From the NCBI GenBank assembly GCA_020633205.1, contig JACKEB010000020.1, positions 62,001 to 126,000 of the forward strand: a DNA stretch of 64,000 nt, in the 5' to 3' direction. A program made the translations under genes and the position numbers. Origin of the DNA: Polyangiaceae bacterium (GTDB lineage: Bacteria > Myxococcota_A > Polyangia > Polyangiales > Polyangiaceae). The notes under the pieces were generated by a model. That model saw only the letters and a list, made by a program, of their open reading frames with translations, did not search any database and had not been told where the DNA came from. This document shows positions 26,931 to 36,308 of this stretch, piece by piece. The stretch's first letter is position 1. Every line of letters starts with the position of its first letter.

Positions 26931-28307
26931 TCAGCGAGGGTAGCGCTCGACCAGCATGCGGTAGAGCGCGCGTAGCGCAAACGCCTCGCCACCCACGGGG
27001 CGCCCCGGGCGAGAGCGCAGGTTCCAACCCATGGTGTCGATGTGCACCCAGCGTTGCCGCTTGGAAATGAAACTCTGAAGGTAGAGCGCTGCGGTGATGG
27101 CGCCGCCAAAAGGACCACCCTGGTTGTTCAGGTCGGCCATCGGAGTCTTGAGTTGCTCCTTGTAGGGCTCGTGCAGGGGCAAGCGCCAGAGCGGGTCCCC
27201 TTCGCGCAGGCCGGCGCTGAGCACTGCGCCGGCCACGTCGTCGTCGTTGGTGAAGAGCGCCGGTAGCTCCGTGCCAAGGGCTACGCGCGCAGCGCCAGTC
27301 AGCGTCGCCGCATCGATCAACAGATCCGGGTTCTCCGTGTCGGCCTCGGCCAGCGCATCACACAGGATGAGCCGCCCTTCAGCGTCCGTGTGCCCGATCT
27401 CCACGGTTAGACCCTTGCGCGTCTTGATCACATCGAGCGGATGGAACGCGTTACCCGCAACGCTGTTCTCCACCGCAGGCACGAGCACCCGCAATCGCAC
27501 GGGAAGCCCAGCGCTCATCACGGCGTGAGCGAGACCGAGCATCAGCGCGGCGCCACCCATGTCCTTCTTCATGAGCTTCATGTTGTCGGCGGGCTTGATA
27601 TCGAGGCCGCCGGTGTCGAAGCACACCCCCTTGCCAACCAGGGTCAGCTTCGGGTGCTTGGGGTCGCCCCAGGTAAAATCGATGAGCCGCGGCGCGTCGC
27701 TGCAGGCGCGCCCGACCGCGTGAATCGTCGGGTAGTTCTGCTCGAGCAGCTTGTCGCCCACGATCAGCTTGAACTTCGCGCTATGCCGCGCGGCAAGCTC
27801 CTTCGCGCTCTCGCCGAGCGCGGTGGGACCCAGGTCCCCGGCGGGCGTGTTGATCAGGTCTCGCGCGAGGCTGATGCCTTCGTACAAGCGCTGCACTTCG
27901 CCCTGGTCAGCGCCCTCGGGCCAGGCGAGCAGCGCCCCCTTGCCACTATGCGCCTTGTAGCGATCGAAGCGATAGTGCCCGAGCGCCCAGCCGAGCGCCG
28001 CAGTGGTGGCGTAGCCGGGCTCTAGCGTGGTGCCGACGTGATAGCGGCCTGTGGGCAGACGCCGCACCAAGCCTGCCCAATCCCAAGCCTCTTTCCTTGA
28101 GGAAACGCCAAGCACAACTCGCTCCAGGCCGCCGTCGCGTCCTGGGATCAGCGCAAACTCACCAGGCTTCGCCTTGAAGTCCGTCGCCGCGAGCCAGTTC
28201 TTGGTCGCCGCGCGTTGCCCCTTGATCCAAGCCTTTAGCTCGCCCTTCTCCAACGCAACGATGGGGCGCGAAGTCTTGGTGGGCTTCGCCGCGAAGATCT
28301 CATTCAT
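26931..28307 (-). CDS. Leucyl aminopeptidase, M17 family
   Basis: The protein has 458 residues. Di-metal aminopeptidase for peptide turnover in the cytoplasm. Conserved motifs are visible: GKGVCFDTGGLDIKPADNM (metal and substrate ligands), MKKDMGGAA and the signature TDAEGRL. NTPAGDLGP lies earlier. The start at ATG 28307 is supported by GGAGG five bases upstream. An in-frame TTG at 28319 includes that site and is less likely. A long hairpin sits just upstream of the ribosome site. Confidence 0.9.
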   Translation of the reverse strand: MNEIFAAKPTKTSRPIVALEKGELKAWIKGQRAATKNWLAATDFKAKPGEFALIPGRDGGLERVVLGVSSRKEAWDWAGLVRRLPTGRYHVGTTLEPGYATTAALGWALGHYRFDRYKAHSGKGALLAWPEGADQGEVQRLYEGISLARDLINTPAGDLGPTALGESAKELAARHSAKFKLIVGDKLLEQNYPTIHAVGRACSDAPRLIDFTWGDPKHPKLTLVGKGVCFDTGGLDIKPADNMKLMKKDMGGAALMLGLAHAVMSAGLPVRLRVLVPAVENSVAGNAFHPLDVIKTRKGLTVEIGHTDAEGRLILCDALAEADTENPDLLIDAATLTGAARVALGTELPALFTNDDDVAGAVLSAGLREGDPLWRLPLHEPYKEQLKTPMADLNNQGGPFGGAITAALYLQSFISKRQRWVHIDTMGWNLRSRPGRPVGGEAFALRALYRMLVERYPR

Positions 28308-28327
28308 CCATGCCTCCAAAAGCAGCG

Positions 28328-28366
28328 CGCCAGGGCGCGAATACAGGAACCTGTCGCGCTCTGGCG
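28328..28366 (-). promoter_or_regulatory. Hairpin ahead of the M17 aminopeptidase ribosome site
   Basis: Arms of 13 bases (CGCCAGGGCGCGA and its complement with one mismatch) around a loop that itself contains CAGG-AA-CCTG. It lies between the stop of the sulfatase-fold gene and GGAGG of the next gene, followed on the minus strand by TTTT. It may be a terminator or attenuator. Confidence 0.5.
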
Positions 28367-28388
28367 TACCAGCTTTCGAGGCCGTCTA

Positions 28389-29777
28389 CTACTGCTTGGG
28401 CGGGCCCATGGGGCCCTTGGCTTGGCTGCCGCTCTTCAGCTTCATGCCGCCGTAGGGCTCGATGCTGGGAACCTTGGCGAACTCAGCTTCGTAGATCTTC
28501 TTCATCTCTTCGAGCTTGGTCTCGTCGGTCTTCGCGAGATCCTTCTCCTCGCCTGGGTCGTCCTTGAGGTTGAAGAGCAGGTACTTCCAGCCCTTGCCGT
28601 AGACGATCAGCTTGTAGTCCCCGTGGATGACGGCGCGGCGCGGCGGGTTGTGGCTATCTTCAGCCAGCTCGAAAATCAGCGTCTCACGCTTCTCCGGCTT
28701 CGCCCCGTAGACTTCGGGGACCAGGCTCTTGCCCATGAATGTGGACAGCGCGTCCATACCCATCAGGTCGACGAGGGTGGGCGCGATATCGAGGTGATTG
28801 CGCATCTCACTGATGTGCTTCGGTTCGGCCCCTGGCGCCTTGATGATCAACGGCACCTTGAGCAGCACGTCCCAGACGTCGAAGGCGTGCTTCCACATCC
28901 CGTGTTCCCCGAACGCCTCACCATGATCTGCGGTGATCACGATCGCGGTGTCCTTCCACCACGGCTGCTTCTCACCCCACTTGAAGAGCTCGCCGAGCCA
29001 CTTGTCGGTGTACCAGACCTCGGAGTCGTAGCGATCGCGGTTGCTGTTGCCGAAATCGGGGCTCTCCGCGTGCTTCTGGTACTTGTCGTGTGGATCCATG
29101 TAGTGGCTCCACAAGAAGAACTGGCCCTTCGTGTTCTCCGGGTTGCTCAGCACCTCGATGATCTTCTTGGTGCTCTTCTCGCTGGTGATGAAGTTGTCGG
29201 TCTGGGCGTCGAAGGTGATTCCAGGCACCATGTCCCAGACATCGAAGCCTTGGTCGATACCTTTTCCACGACCAAAATACATATGAGCTTGCACGCCGAG
29301 GGTACGAATGCCCTTCTTCTGCATCGCCTCCTGGATGAAGTCGTTGCCCACATCCCGGTAGCCCGTGAAGAAGTAGCCGTCGCGGTACAGCGTGCCCGCC
29401 AAGCGCCCGCTCAGCATGCAGGCGACGGACTGCGCGGTGTAGCTCGTGACCGAGCGATGGTTGTCGTAGACGACGGACTCTTTGGCCAGCTTCGTCAGAT
29501 TCGGTGCGGTCTCGCGCTTGTAGCCAACCCACGGCATGTCATCGGCGCGCAGCGCGTCGACCGTGAGGAAGAGCACGTTGAGCGGCTTCGCCGGACGCGT
29601 GAGCGCTTGCTTCTCGGGGTCCTTCGCAGCGGGCTTGGCTCCGCTCGCCGCGGCAGGCGGCTTCGCTGACACATCCGCAGGGGGCGAAGTCGTCGCGGCT
29701 TTTTCAACTGGCTCTTCGGTCTTACCGCAGCCACTCAGGATCAACAGACTCAGGGCAACCAGGCTGGAAGTACGCAT
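28389..29777 (-). CDS. Sulfatase-fold (alkaline phosphatase superfamily) lipoprotein
   Basis: The protein has 462 residues. The lipobox LILSGC gives an anchored mature form with an Ala/Pro/Lys linker. The domain has NVLFLTVDALRADDMP at its start (metal Asp) and VITADHGEAFGEHG later (Asp-His metal ligands), so the sulfatase fold is secure. The usual formylglycine site Cys/Ser-x-Pro-x-Arg is replaced by Thr-Ala-Gln-Ser-Val (in SYTAQSVACMLSGR). A Thr nucleophile is typical of phosphotransferases in this superfamily rather than true sulfatases. Likely an outer-envelope hydrolase or transferase; substrate unknown. Confidence 0.8.
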   Translation of the reverse strand: MRTSSLVALSLLILSGCGKTEEPVEKAATTSPPADVSAKPPAAASGAKPAAKDPEKQALTRPAKPLNVLFLTVDALRADDMPWVGYKRETAPNLTKLAKESVVYDNHRSVTSYTAQSVACMLSGRLAGTLYRDGYFFTGYRDVGNDFIQEAMQKKGIRTLGVQAHMYFGRGKGIDQGFDVWDMVPGITFDAQTDNFITSEKSTKKIIEVLSNPENTKGQFFLWSHYMDPHDKYQKHAESPDFGNSNRDRYDSEVWYTDKWLGELFKWGEKQPWWKDTAIVITADHGEAFGEHGMWKHAFDVWDVLLKVPLIIKAPGAEPKHISEMRNHLDIAPTLVDLMGMDALSTFMGKSLVPEVYGAKPEKRETLIFELAEDSHNPPRRAVIHGDYKLIVYGKGWKYLLFNLKDDPGEEKDLAKTDETKLEEMKKIYEAEFAKVPSIEPYGGMKLKSGSQAKGPMGPPKQ

Positions 29778-29881
29778 TCCCTCCGGCGCCTAGCGCGCTC
29801 TAGCGCTTCGGGCCAAGAAAAGCGCCTTGGAGCGGCCGCAGCGGCAAGCACTGCTCCTCACCCCCAAACGATCTTGGAGCG

Positions 29882-30622
29882 TCAGCTGGGTGGATTGACG
29901 TAGGCCTTCGCGGGGCGGCCCTTGGGTGCGACGACCTTCACCACCACGAAGCCCTTCACTGGCCGCGTCTTGCCTATTTCGCGACCGAGCCCCCACAGGC
30001 CGACTTGCAGCTCGAGCTCCTGGCCGCCGACGAGCGGCTTCGTGCCCTTGGGTGGCCACGTGCGCTCGAAGTCCAATGGGCTGTCGGGCCCAACTGTCTT
30101 CGATCCTTCGCCCTCGCGCGTGTCGCCGATCTCGGTGACGACCTTTTCGCTCTGGGTGACCTTCGTCGCAAAGGCCAACGGGCCCGCATTCGGAGCCATC
30201 AAGTAGCGCGTGGCGTCCCCTTCACTCTCCGCTTTGACCTTGACCACCACGCCCCAACCCGCGCCCTGTCGCTTCGCCTCTGCCTTGATGTGGAACATCA
30301 GGCCATCGATGCTCACGTCGACGCCTCCGGGGACCATCTTGTAGACTTTATTCCGCGCGGCATCGTCTCCGGCCTCGAGGGGCTTCTCGTCGTCAGGGAT
30401 CTCGACGCCTTCATCATCCTCATCGGCGTCGTCATCGCCTCCCTCAGCCTCGCTTGGGGGTGAGGTGCTCTGGTCAGACTCCGCGCCAACGGGTTCTGCT
30501 GCTTCACCAGCCCCTGAAGCCGCCGTGTCATTTCCCTGCGGCACAGCAGGAGGTTGCCCGCCGCCACAACCGACGAGCAGGAGCGCGAGCAGAGGAGCCA
30601 ATCCGAAATCGCGGAGCCACAT
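29882..30622 (-). CDS. Hypothetical lipoprotein with acidic linker
   Basis: The protein has 246 residues. A signal peptide ends in LLVGCGG (lipobox), followed by an acidic Ala/Glu/Asp linker (about residues 30-95) and a compact domain of about 130 residues containing MVPGGVDVSIDGLMFHIKAEAKRQGAGWGVVVKVKAESEG and LELQVGLWGLGREI, probably beta-rich. I do not recognise the family. It starts 12 bases after the stop of the next upstream lipoprotein gene on the same strand, which suggests co-transcription. Confidence 0.7.
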   Translation of the reverse strand: MWLRDFGLAPLLALLLVGCGGGQPPAVPQGNDTAASGAGEAAEPVGAESDQSTSPPSEAEGGDDDADEDDEGVEIPDDEKPLEAGDDAARNKVYKMVPGGVDVSIDGLMFHIKAEAKRQGAGWGVVVKVKAESEGDATRYLMAPNAGPLAFATKVTQSEKVVTEIGDTREGEGSKTVGPDSPLDFERTWPPKGTKPLVGGQELELQVGLWGLGREIGKTRPVKGFVVVKVVAPKGRPAKAYVNPPS

Positions 30623-30634
30623 GCTCCGACGATA

Positions 30635-31351
30635 TCAGCCGCCAGCGAGCTTCTGCAGCACCTTTTGCGCCAGCGCCGGGTCCTCTTTGCAGCCGACCAC
30701 CACCGCCCGGTCATCCTTCACCACGGCGCGCCCCTCGCCAATCGGCTTGGAGAAGTCATAGAGGATGACCGTGGCGTCCGCGTCATCGCCCTTCGCGTCG
30801 TCGCCGCGGACAGCCTCGACTTCGAAGCTCTTGACGTTGATCGACTCGTCCTCGTCCTCGGCCCCTTCGTCAACCTTCCAGCCAGCGCCCTTGATGACGC
30901 CTTCGAGATCGGGGCGCTTCAGCGTCGCCAGGCCCTTGGCCTTGATCTTCTCCGCAAGCTCTGCAGAGCTCGAGCCGGAGTCGTTCATCGCGGAGACATA
31001 GAGGATGCGCGAACCATCCAGCGTGAGCGACGGCTTTGCTGCCGCCTTCTTCCACTGGCTGAAGTCGTACAGGTTGACGAAGACGTCCTTGCCATCCACC
31101 TGATACTTCAGCGAGTAGATGGTGCCCGCGTCGATGGACTCATCGTCCTTCGAGGAGTCGGCGTATCCAGCGGCTTTTGCGTTCGCTTCGAGCTTCGCCA
31201 GATCCAGAGACGCCAGGCTGAGGCTGGGCGCAGTCTGAGTGGTCTCAGGCTGCGGCTTGTCCTTCTTGCTGCAGCCACTCACGAAGAGCGCGCCAAGGAA
31301 CAGCGCGCCGACCGCGGCGCCGACCATGCGAGAATTGATTCGACTGTTCAT
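30635..31351 (-). CDS. Hypothetical lipoprotein
   Basis: The protein has 238 residues. A signal peptide ends in FVSGCSKKD, a lipobox. The mature part contains two similar-looking segments, VDGKDVFVNLYDFSQWKKAAA and GDDADATVILYDFSKPIGEG, each a strand followed by YDFS, so it may be an internal duplication. Function unknown. It is probably in an operon with the lipoprotein gene ending at 29882. Confidence 0.7.
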   Translation of the reverse strand: MNSRINSRMVGAAVGALFLGALFVSGCSKKDKPQPETTQTAPSLSLASLDLAKLEANAKAAGYADSSKDDESIDAGTIYSLKYQVDGKDVFVNLYDFSQWKKAAAKPSLTLDGSRILYVSAMNDSGSSSAELAEKIKAKGLATLKRPDLEGVIKGAGWKVDEGAEDEDESINVKSFEVEAVRGDDAKGDDADATVILYDFSKPIGEGRAVVKDDRAVVVGCKEDPALAQKVLQKLAGG

Positions 31352-31500
31352 ACCCAGGGAGAGTCGCTACCAAAGATGCGTTCGCTACGCACGGATCACT
31401 TCACTGTGCCCGCAAGGCTCAGGAGCGTTCATTGGACGGCGAAACGCGACTTCCCATACAGGCGGGCGCTCCCGTGCTACGTCTCAGTTGCAGCAACCCC

Positions 31501-32619
31501 ATGAATACTCGAGCTTTTTCTCTCTGTTTCGGGCTCTTGCTCGTGGCCTGTGACGATGCTCCCCAGGAGCCAACAGGCACCGACGCCAGGTCGAGCGGCC
31601 CGGCTCACTCGGGCACGACGGCGGCCCCCTCAGCGAGCCAGACGTTCGAGCCAAAGCGCGTCGATCTGCAGGCCGATGCCATGGGAACCAAGCTCCATTT
31701 GGTCAGCTTCACCACGCCACGCTTGGCGGAGCCCGAGGTGAAGCAGGCCATGCAGGCGGCGATGAGCGAAGTGGACCGCCTCGCGAAGCTCTTGAGTGAC
31801 TGGACCGCGGATAGCGACGTGGGCCATGTGAACGCAGCAGCCGGTGAGTTCGTGAAGGTTTCGCCAGAAACTCTCGAAGTGGTGGAGAAGGGCTTGTGGG
31901 CTGGCAAAGTCAGCGAGGGCACCTTCGATATCACCTGGAACTCCCTCGGGGGCTTGTGGAAGTTCGGAGATGCGCGTGAGGCGGATCCAAAGCCACCAAG
32001 CGCCGCAGAGATCAAACGCCTACTCCCCCGCGTGAATTATACCCGCGTGGAAACTCAAGATGACCCTCCTCAGGTCAAGGTTCCGAAAGACTCGAAGCTT
32101 GGGTTGGGCGGCATCGCGAAGGGCTACATCGTCGACAAGATGGCGGCCGCGATGCGCAAGGCTGGGCTCAGCAGCTTCCTAGTGCAAGCGGGTGGCGACC
32201 TCTACGGCGCCGGGAGGAAGCCCGATGGCTCGCCCTGGGTGAGTGGCATTCAAGATCCGCGCGGCAAAGACGGCAGCTTCTTCGCAGTGATCGAGCTGAC
32301 GGACCACGCCTTCTCCACGGCCGGGGACTACGCGCGCGCCTACGTGCATGGCGGCAAGCGCTATCACCACATCATCGATCCGCGCACCGGCTATCCCGCC
32401 ACCGCGAGCCGCAGCGTCACCATCTGGGCGCCGTCGGCGTTGTTGGCTGACGCGATCGACGATGCGGTGTTCATCCTCGGTCCGGAGAAGGGCCTGAAGC
32501 TGGTTGAAGACACCGACGGCGTTGGCGCCGTGATCGTCACCAAGGACAACAAGGTGATCGTCTCGAAGCGCATCGAGGGCAAGGTGAAGATCACCGCTCA
32601 GCCCACCGACGGCATCTGA
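31501..32619 (+). CDS. apbE: FAD:protein FMN transferase, ApbE family lipoprotein
   Basis: The protein has 372 residues from ATG 31501. The lipobox LLVACDD anchors it. ApbE enzymes attach FMN covalently to threonines of redox proteins such as NQR or RNF subunits outside the cytoplasm, using FAD. Conserved features are MGTKLHLVSF near the start, GLGGIAKGYIVDKM, the YHHIIDPRTGYPATASRSVT block, and the metal-binding acidic segment LLADAIDDAVFILG. No obvious acceptor flavoprotein gene is nearby. Confidence 0.9.
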   Translation: MNTRAFSLCFGLLLVACDDAPQEPTGTDARSSGPAHSGTTAAPSASQTFEPKRVDLQADAMGTKLHLVSFTTPRLAEPEVKQAMQAAMSEVDRLAKLLSDWTADSDVGHVNAAAGEFVKVSPETLEVVEKGLWAGKVSEGTFDITWNSLGGLWKFGDAREADPKPPSAAEIKRLLPRVNYTRVETQDDPPQVKVPKDSKLGLGGIAKGYIVDKMAAAMRKAGLSSFLVQAGGDLYGAGRKPDGSPWVSGIQDPRGKDGSFFAVIELTDHAFSTAGDYARAYVHGGKRYHHIIDPRTGYPATASRSVTIWAPSALLADAIDDAVFILGPEKGLKLVEDTDGVGAVIVTKDNKVIVSKRIEGKVKITAQPTDGI

Positions 32620-32662
32620 GCGGCGGCACCTGAGCGGCAGGGCGACAGGCGGGGACGCCGCG

Positions 32663-33244
32663 TCACTGCGCGTCGTCGTCGTACTCATCCTCTTCGGGCA
32701 AATCGTACAAGCCTTTGCCGCCTCGGATCGGAATCGCGCGCGCCGCGGCGAGTCGCTCGAGCTCTGCCTCGAGCGCCAAACGGTCTCGCACGGTAGGTAG
32801 CTCTGCACGGCTCCCGTCCCACAGATCGAGGGCGATGGCGCCCACGCCGTCGAGACGAATCAGGTCGATCTGTGCCCACTTGATCCGGCGCACCCGCGGC
32901 CAGAGCAACCCGGAGATCTCACGGCACTCGAGCCCATCCCCGCGGATACGCACGCCGCGCATGCTGGTGCGAAGCAATGCGGCGACAGCGCTCGCTGTCA
33001 GCAGCAACGCCAGCCCACGCGAGGAGATCAGGCGGTAGTCATCACCCCGGATGAAGTACTCGTACAGCCAGCTCCCAGGCGTGCTGCGCTCTGCGATCAA
33101 CACCATGGCGCTCACCACCAGGGCGATCCCCAGGTAGCTGAGTGACGGCACCCAGATCAGCAGCGGAGGGCCATACACCGCCTCGCTTGGGCGATAGGCC
33201 ATATCGAAACCGGGAGGACGAGAGATGCGAGCCACGTGCGCCAT
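32663..33244 (-). CDS. Hypothetical membrane protein with PH-like domain
   Basis: The protein is 193 residues from ATG 33244 (an upstream in-frame start at 33283 is possible). Two transmembrane helices (LIWVPSLSYLGIALVVSAMVLI and GLALLLTASAVAALL) precede a soluble domain with RIRGDGLECREISGLLWPRVRRIKWAQIDLIRLD, a pattern seen in membrane-linked PH-like (DUF304 type) proteins, and an acidic tail EEDEYDDD. This assignment is tentative. Convergent with apbE. Confidence 0.6.
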   Translation of the reverse strand: MAHVARISRPPGFDMAYRPSEAVYGPPLLIWVPSLSYLGIALVVSAMVLIAERSTPGSWLYEYFIRGDDYRLISSRGLALLLTASAVAALLRTSMRGVRIRGDGLECREISGLLWPRVRRIKWAQIDLIRLDGVGAIALDLWDGSRAELPTVRDRLALEAELERLAAARAIPIRGGKGLYDLPEEDEYDDDAQ

Positions 33245-33498
33245 CCACCTTAGTACGCTGCGCGCGGCTTTCCTTGGGCCCACTCACCTCAGCTGATCGC
33301 TTTGCAGCCCGAGATGCGAGGTGGGCCGTTGACCTACACACGGAAGAGCCGCGTCGCTTGGCAGGACGTCGCTCAACACCTGCCCAACGCGCCAAACACC
33401 TGTCTGGAACGTCCTATCCAGCCGGAAACGTCTGCTCTCAACGTTGCGGGCATCCGTGGCACTCAGTACCCTTTACGTCCCCTGCTCGAGGAGACCCG

Positions 33499-34764
33499 AT
33501 GACACGCTCGCTCCGTCCCCATGCGCTCCCAAGCGCCGTTCGCCCCGCATTCTCCAATCGCTCTCGCTTCCAGCTCGCCTGCCTACTCGGCGCGGGCGCG
33601 TTGCTGCTCGGCTGCTCGGACTCCGGTTCGGAGTCCACTGGCTCGGGCGAGCTGTTGGCGCCTCCCCCGGAGGGCCAAGGCATCCAGCTCGAGATGCGCA
33701 CCGAGATCGAGCCAGGCGAAGAAGTGGAGCACTGCAAGTTCATCCAGATGCCGGCTAGCGGCCTGAACGTCAACCGTACGGAAACGCGCTTCACCTCAGG
33801 CAGCCACCATGTGCTGCTCTACCGCACGCAGTACACATCCATCCCGACGCAGAAACAGGATGGCACGCAGGTGGACACCAGCGATGTCTTCGATTGCTCG
33901 GACGGTGCGACCAACGGCTGGGACGTGCTGGATGTGATCGGCGGCTCCCAGAACGCCGAGGGCGGGACGTTCTCCGAGTTCCCCGACAACGTCGCGATGC
34001 GCGTCGAACCGAATACCGTGTTGATGATCAACGCCCACTACATCAACACCACGCAAAAGCCGATCGAGCCTCTGGTCAAGATCAACCTCGAGACGATCCC
34101 CGACTCCCAGGTGGAGCACGAAGGCGGGATCCTGTTCTATTACAACATCTTCATTCGCGCGAACGGGATGGCCAAGTCCCAGGCACGCATGCGCTGCGCG
34201 GTCCCGAACGATATCACGCTGCTCAACGCGCAAAGTCATATGCACGCGCGCGGCGTTGATTACTCCGCGGAAATTCTCCAGGAGGGCAAGGAGGCACAGC
34301 CTCTCTACCAGAACGACCGTTGGGAGAATGTGCCGGTCAAGACCTGGGACAGCGGACTGGCCATCCAAGGCGGAAGCCAGATCGACTATCGCTGCCACTA
34401 CGACAACCCCGAGGAGCGGACCGCCTGGCAAGGCCCGCGCACCACGGACGAAATGTGCATGTTCATCGGCGCGTATTACCCGGCGACCCCGGGCGCGAGC
34501 TTCTGCTCCTACGACCTCGATAACGGCATCGACACCCAGCAGATCGGCGCCAAGTGGATCGGTAACGGCACCAAGACCTGCGCGGAGAGTCTGCTCTGCT
34601 TGCAGACCTCAGCCAGCAAGGGTCTCGAGGGGGTCACTGACTGCGTGGCAGACGTGAAAGAGGAAGACTCCGTCATGTTCTCCAACGCCCTCGGCTGTGT
34701 GTTCGCCAACAGCGGAAGCACCAGCGCCTGCCAGACCGAAATCGACACCTGCCTCGGCAAGTGA
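33499..34764 (+). CDS. Secreted copper-monooxygenase-like (PHM fold) lipoprotein
   Basis: The protein has 421 residues from ATG 33499, with a lipobox LLLGCSD. The sequence EEVEHCKFIQMP, then FTSGSHHVLLYRT and INAHYINTT and QSHMHARGVDYSAEI, is like the two-domain peptidylglycine alpha-hydroxylating monooxygenase (type II copper) fold, where HH and HxH pairs bind two coppers. Many cysteines fit an extracytoplasmic protein. The C-terminal 60 residues are Cys-rich (ESLLCLQTS, GCVFANSG, DTCLGK). The catalytic activity is inferred from the motifs. Confidence 0.65.
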   Translation: MTRSLRPHALPSAVRPAFSNRSRFQLACLLGAGALLLGCSDSGSESTGSGELLAPPPEGQGIQLEMRTEIEPGEEVEHCKFIQMPASGLNVNRTETRFTSGSHHVLLYRTQYTSIPTQKQDGTQVDTSDVFDCSDGATNGWDVLDVIGGSQNAEGGTFSEFPDNVAMRVEPNTVLMINAHYINTTQKPIEPLVKINLETIPDSQVEHEGGILFYYNIFIRANGMAKSQARMRCAVPNDITLLNAQSHMHARGVDYSAEILQEGKEAQPLYQNDRWENVPVKTWDSGLAIQGGSQIDYRCHYDNPEERTAWQGPRTTDEMCMFIGAYYPATPGASFCSYDLDNGIDTQQIGAKWIGNGTKTCAESLLCLQTSASKGLEGVTDCVADVKEEDSVMFSNALGCVFANSGSTSACQTEIDTCLGK

Positions 34765-34839
34765 ACGTGGGCTAGCGGGCGCTAGAACGCGAGCGGACAC
34801 CCAGCGTCAGTCTCGTGCTAGCGTCTGCGAAACGGACGC

Positions 34840-35829
34840 ATGACCCAGCACGCCGATTCCGTGTTCCTGAACGCCTCGTTCCACATCGGCGACGTGAACG
34901 AGGTCACCGTGGCGGTGATGGACGCTCTCGCACATCCGCCTTGGCCAATCCCAACCCAGTACCGAACGCCGATGTCGGTAAAGCCGACGCCGTCCACCGA
35001 GGGCACACCGCTCGCTCTAGCCCAGGCCGGTGCGCTCGGGCGCTCCGTGGAGTGGGAGTGCCCCGGGATCTATACCTGCTACGTCGCGCCTCGGGAGGAG
35101 TGCGTCGTGCTGCAGGTCGACGTCTCTGACGTCGGGACTGAGCGGACCTGGCGCTGGGTGCGCGCTCTCGAGGAAATCCTCACCCGTCTCCTCGAAGCCA
35201 ACGAGACAGTCGTGGTCGGAACCGCTGCGATCTTCCCAAACGTAGGCGGCGTCGGCTGCTTGCCATACCTTCCGCTGGTGGGGCACAAGGCGTACGTGGT
35301 GGCAGCGGACGATGACGCACTGAACTACTACTTCGAGAGCGCTGAAGCCATGATCGCTGCGGGGGGTTGGGAAAAGCGCACCATCAACGACTGCCATCTG
35401 CTGTCTCGGGCCATGCACGGCGAGACCAACGTCGAAATGCTGGAGGCGGTGATCGAGGGTCAGTTCGCCATGGCGCGCATCGCCAAGCCTGGCTTCACTC
35501 GCTACGATCTCATGTACTCGCCTCGCCCCGAAGAGCTCGAGATTGTCCAGGAGGGGTCACCCACCCTGGAAGCAGTGGGCTACGCACCAGACGACGCCGA
35601 AGCGATCTATTCATGTACCGCGGGGAAACGTGAGCACGTTCGCCCCTGGGAGATCTTGATGCTCAAGCGCCTGATTGACGACAAGCAGCTGGCCAGCGGA
35701 GAGCCAGTGCGCCAGGTGACCGTCATCTTCCCGGATCGCGCCACCGCAGATCGCGAGAAGCGGCCGCTGCTTGACCTGGGGGTGCACGTCCAGTGCTACG
35801 ATGAGCGCGGTGAGCTGGTCTCGCTCTGA
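34840..35829 (+). CDS. Hypothetical cytoplasmic protein
   Basis: The protein has 329 residues, no signal peptide or transmembrane helix. I do not recognise it. Distinct segments are GAAIFPNVGG-like VVGTAAIFPNVGGVGCLPYLPLVGHKAYVV, GKREHVRPWEILMLKRLIDD and a final VHVQCYDERGELVSL. It is followed 9 bases later by a small membrane protein gene, so they are likely co-transcribed. Confidence 0.65.
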   Translation: MTQHADSVFLNASFHIGDVNEVTVAVMDALAHPPWPIPTQYRTPMSVKPTPSTEGTPLALAQAGALGRSVEWECPGIYTCYVAPREECVVLQVDVSDVGTERTWRWVRALEEILTRLLEANETVVVGTAAIFPNVGGVGCLPYLPLVGHKAYVVAADDDALNYYFESAEAMIAAGGWEKRTINDCHLLSRAMHGETNVEMLEAVIEGQFAMARIAKPGFTRYDLMYSPRPEELEIVQEGSPTLEAVGYAPDDAEAIYSCTAGKREHVRPWEILMLKRLIDDKQLASGEPVRQVTVIFPDRATADREKRPLLDLGVHVQCYDERGELVSL

Positions 35830-35838
35830 GTTGAACTT

Positions 35839-36306
35839 GTGCAGCCCGTAGACGAAGCACCAGTCGACGAACCCCCGATCGACCCGTTTGCGCCACCGAA
35901 GGCGGAGCTCACTACGGGTCCACCTTCCGCCGTCGATCTGCCGAAGGACGTCCACTTCACGCTGATGCGCGTGGGCATGTGGATGATGTTTGGGGCGTGG
36001 GTGATGCTCGTGCTGATCAGCGTGCCGGCCTACGTTTCGATCGCCCATGACCAACCACCGTTCGGTCGTGGCATGGATCCCACGCTGCAAGGGCTCTTGA
36101 TGGCGCTCTTGGTGGACGTGTTCTATTCGCCACCCGGCCTCTGCGGCTTGATCGCGAACTTGGGGTTTCGCAAGCGTCGACGCTGGGCCCACGCCGTTGC
36201 TGTTGCCGCGTATGCACTCGCGTGCCTGTGCTGCTTGCCCCTGGGTGGTTACGGCCTGTGGGTGCTGCTACGTGAGCGCACGCGGCGACACTTCTACGCT
36301 CCTTGA
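35839..36306 (+). CDS. Small membrane protein
   Basis: The protein has 155 residues, GTG start. An acidic/Pro-rich N-terminus of about 40 residues is followed by three or four hydrophobic segments (GMWMMFGAWVMLVLISVPAYV, LLMALLVDVFYSPPGLCGLIA, AVAVAAYALACLCCLPLGGYGLWVLL). It ends close to the convergent BolA gene. Function unknown; co-transcribed with the preceding hypothetical gene. Confidence 0.65.
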   Translation: MQPVDEAPVDEPPIDPFAPPKAELTTGPPSAVDLPKDVHFTLMRVGMWMMFGAWVMLVLISVPAYVSIAHDQPPFGRGMDPTLQGLLMALLVDVFYSPPGLCGLIANLGFRKRRRWAHAVAVAAYALACLCCLPLGGYGLWVLLRERTRRHFYAP

Positions 36307-36308
36307 CG

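Noticed and set aside
28422..29669. Long plus-strand frame (about 415 codons) opposite the sulfatase-fold gene
   Set aside because: Composition is a mirror of the real gene and shows no domain.
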